A DNA stretch of 5,765 nt, from assembly GCA_023436425.1 (NCBI GenBank), contig JAEZJD010000186.1:1-5765 (forward strand). Direction: 5' to 3'. This DNA is from Bacteroidota bacterium (GTDB lineage: Bacteria; Bacteroidota; Bacteroidia; Chitinophagales; Chitinophagaceae). The translations under genes were made by a program, and so were the position numbers. The notes beneath the pieces were generated by a model. That model saw nothing but the letters and a program-made list of their open reading frames with translations, did not search any database and was not told where the DNA came from. How positions within the stretch are numbered: position 1 is the first letter of the stretch; every line of letters begins with the position of its first letter. Of this stretch, positions 5,400-5,765 are shown one piece after another.

Positions 5400-5765
5400 C
5401 ATCCTGCAACTTTAATTTTCCTGCTCAGCCATGAGTCTTTAACGGGAATAATCCAGTTGCTTTCCAACTCTTTTTTGGTCAGAACTGTATTGTTGAAATA
5501 CAAGGTATCCGGTCCGATGAAGAGATTATCAAGAGCGTAATTCAACTGCGTCATTGGAAGGATCTGCACCTTGTCGCCGACAACAAATGCGAGATTGCTG
5601 CGGTCGAAAAAGTCCACGTTGAATTTGTCACCGAGTTGCTTTACAAAATGCACAGAACTGTCGGTGCTGCAGCCTCCGACCTTTACAGTCGTTTCGTCTG
5701 TCATCAGCACAAGAAACTGACCGAAGAACAGATTGCCGTACGCATTCACTTCATCACCATGAGAC
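5399..5765 (-). CDS. Bacteroidota protein of unknown function, often mislabelled 'ABC transporter ATPase' (5' part outside window)
   Basis: The frame stays open from the TGA at 5399-5401 to the right edge. An internal GTG (5747-5749) could pass for a start, but the residues before it (SHGDE) continue the family pattern, so the true start lies beyond the window. About 121 residues are visible of a family usually near 160. Recognisable blocks, counted from that GTG codon, are NLFFGQFLVLMTDE (6-19), the cysteine-containing GGCSTDSSVHFVKQLGDKF (26-44), VDFFDRSNLAFVVGDKV (46-62), GPDTLYFNNTVLTKKELESN (78-97) and WIIPVKDSWLSRK (98-110). Proteins with this pattern are widespread in Bacteroidota and are often named 'ABC transporter ATPase'. 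No Walker A, Walker B or ABC signature is visible in the part seen, and no membrane segment or signal peptide. It is likely cytoplasmic; the function is unknown. It converges with the L,D-transpeptidase gene. Confidence 0.8.
   Translation of the reverse strand, partial: SHGDEVNAYGNLFFGQFLVLMTDETTVKVGGCSTDSSVHFVKQLGDKFNVDFFDRSNLAFVVGDKVQILPMTQLNYALDNLFIGPDTLYFNNTVLTKKELESNWIIPVKDSWLSRKIKVAG

Overview
The window looks like an ordinary chromosomal stretch of a Bacteroidota bacterium, perhaps Chitinophagaceae or a relative; the rank below phylum is a guess. Three things point there. The start codons I can see are preceded by A-rich leaders rather than clear Shine-Dalgarno sequences. One good match to the Bacteroidota promoter core TAnnTTTG lies before the transporter gene. 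The partial gene at the right edge belongs to a small protein family I know only from Bacteroidota.

Layout from left to right: (1) a possible 3' end of an upstream plus-strand gene (1-105); (2) an OFA-type major facilitator transporter (258-1475, +); (3) a hairpin terminator, then a convergent secreted Spy/CpxP-like protein (1533-2180, -); (4) a divergent DUF72 gene (2327-3083, +) split by one extra base in an A5 run; (5) a seven-helix membrane protein with DUF2306-like features (3142-3948, +); (6) a convergent single-GAF protein (3979-4512, -); (7) a divergent periplasmic L,D-transpeptidase (4749-5354, +); (8) a perfect 11-bp hairpin, then the convergent 3' part of a Bacteroidota-specific protein often mislabelled 'ABC transporter ATPase' (5399-5765, -, running off the window).

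Genes alternate strand almost one by one, giving three convergent and two divergent junctions. Only DUF72 and the DUF2306-like gene share a strand as neighbours, and a 58-bp AT-rich gap with a repeated palindrome separates them. There is therefore little evidence for operons or a joint pathway. Two products act at the envelope (Spy-like protein and L,D-transpeptidase) and two are inner-membrane proteins. The rest are probably cytoplasmic. I see no mobile element, CRISPR array, rRNA, tRNA or defence system, and I do not claim a new multi-gene system. The points most worth a second look are the DUF72 frameshift, the hairpin overlapping a stop codon, the unusual C-terminal tail of the Spy-like protein and the uncharacterised histidine-rich membrane protein.
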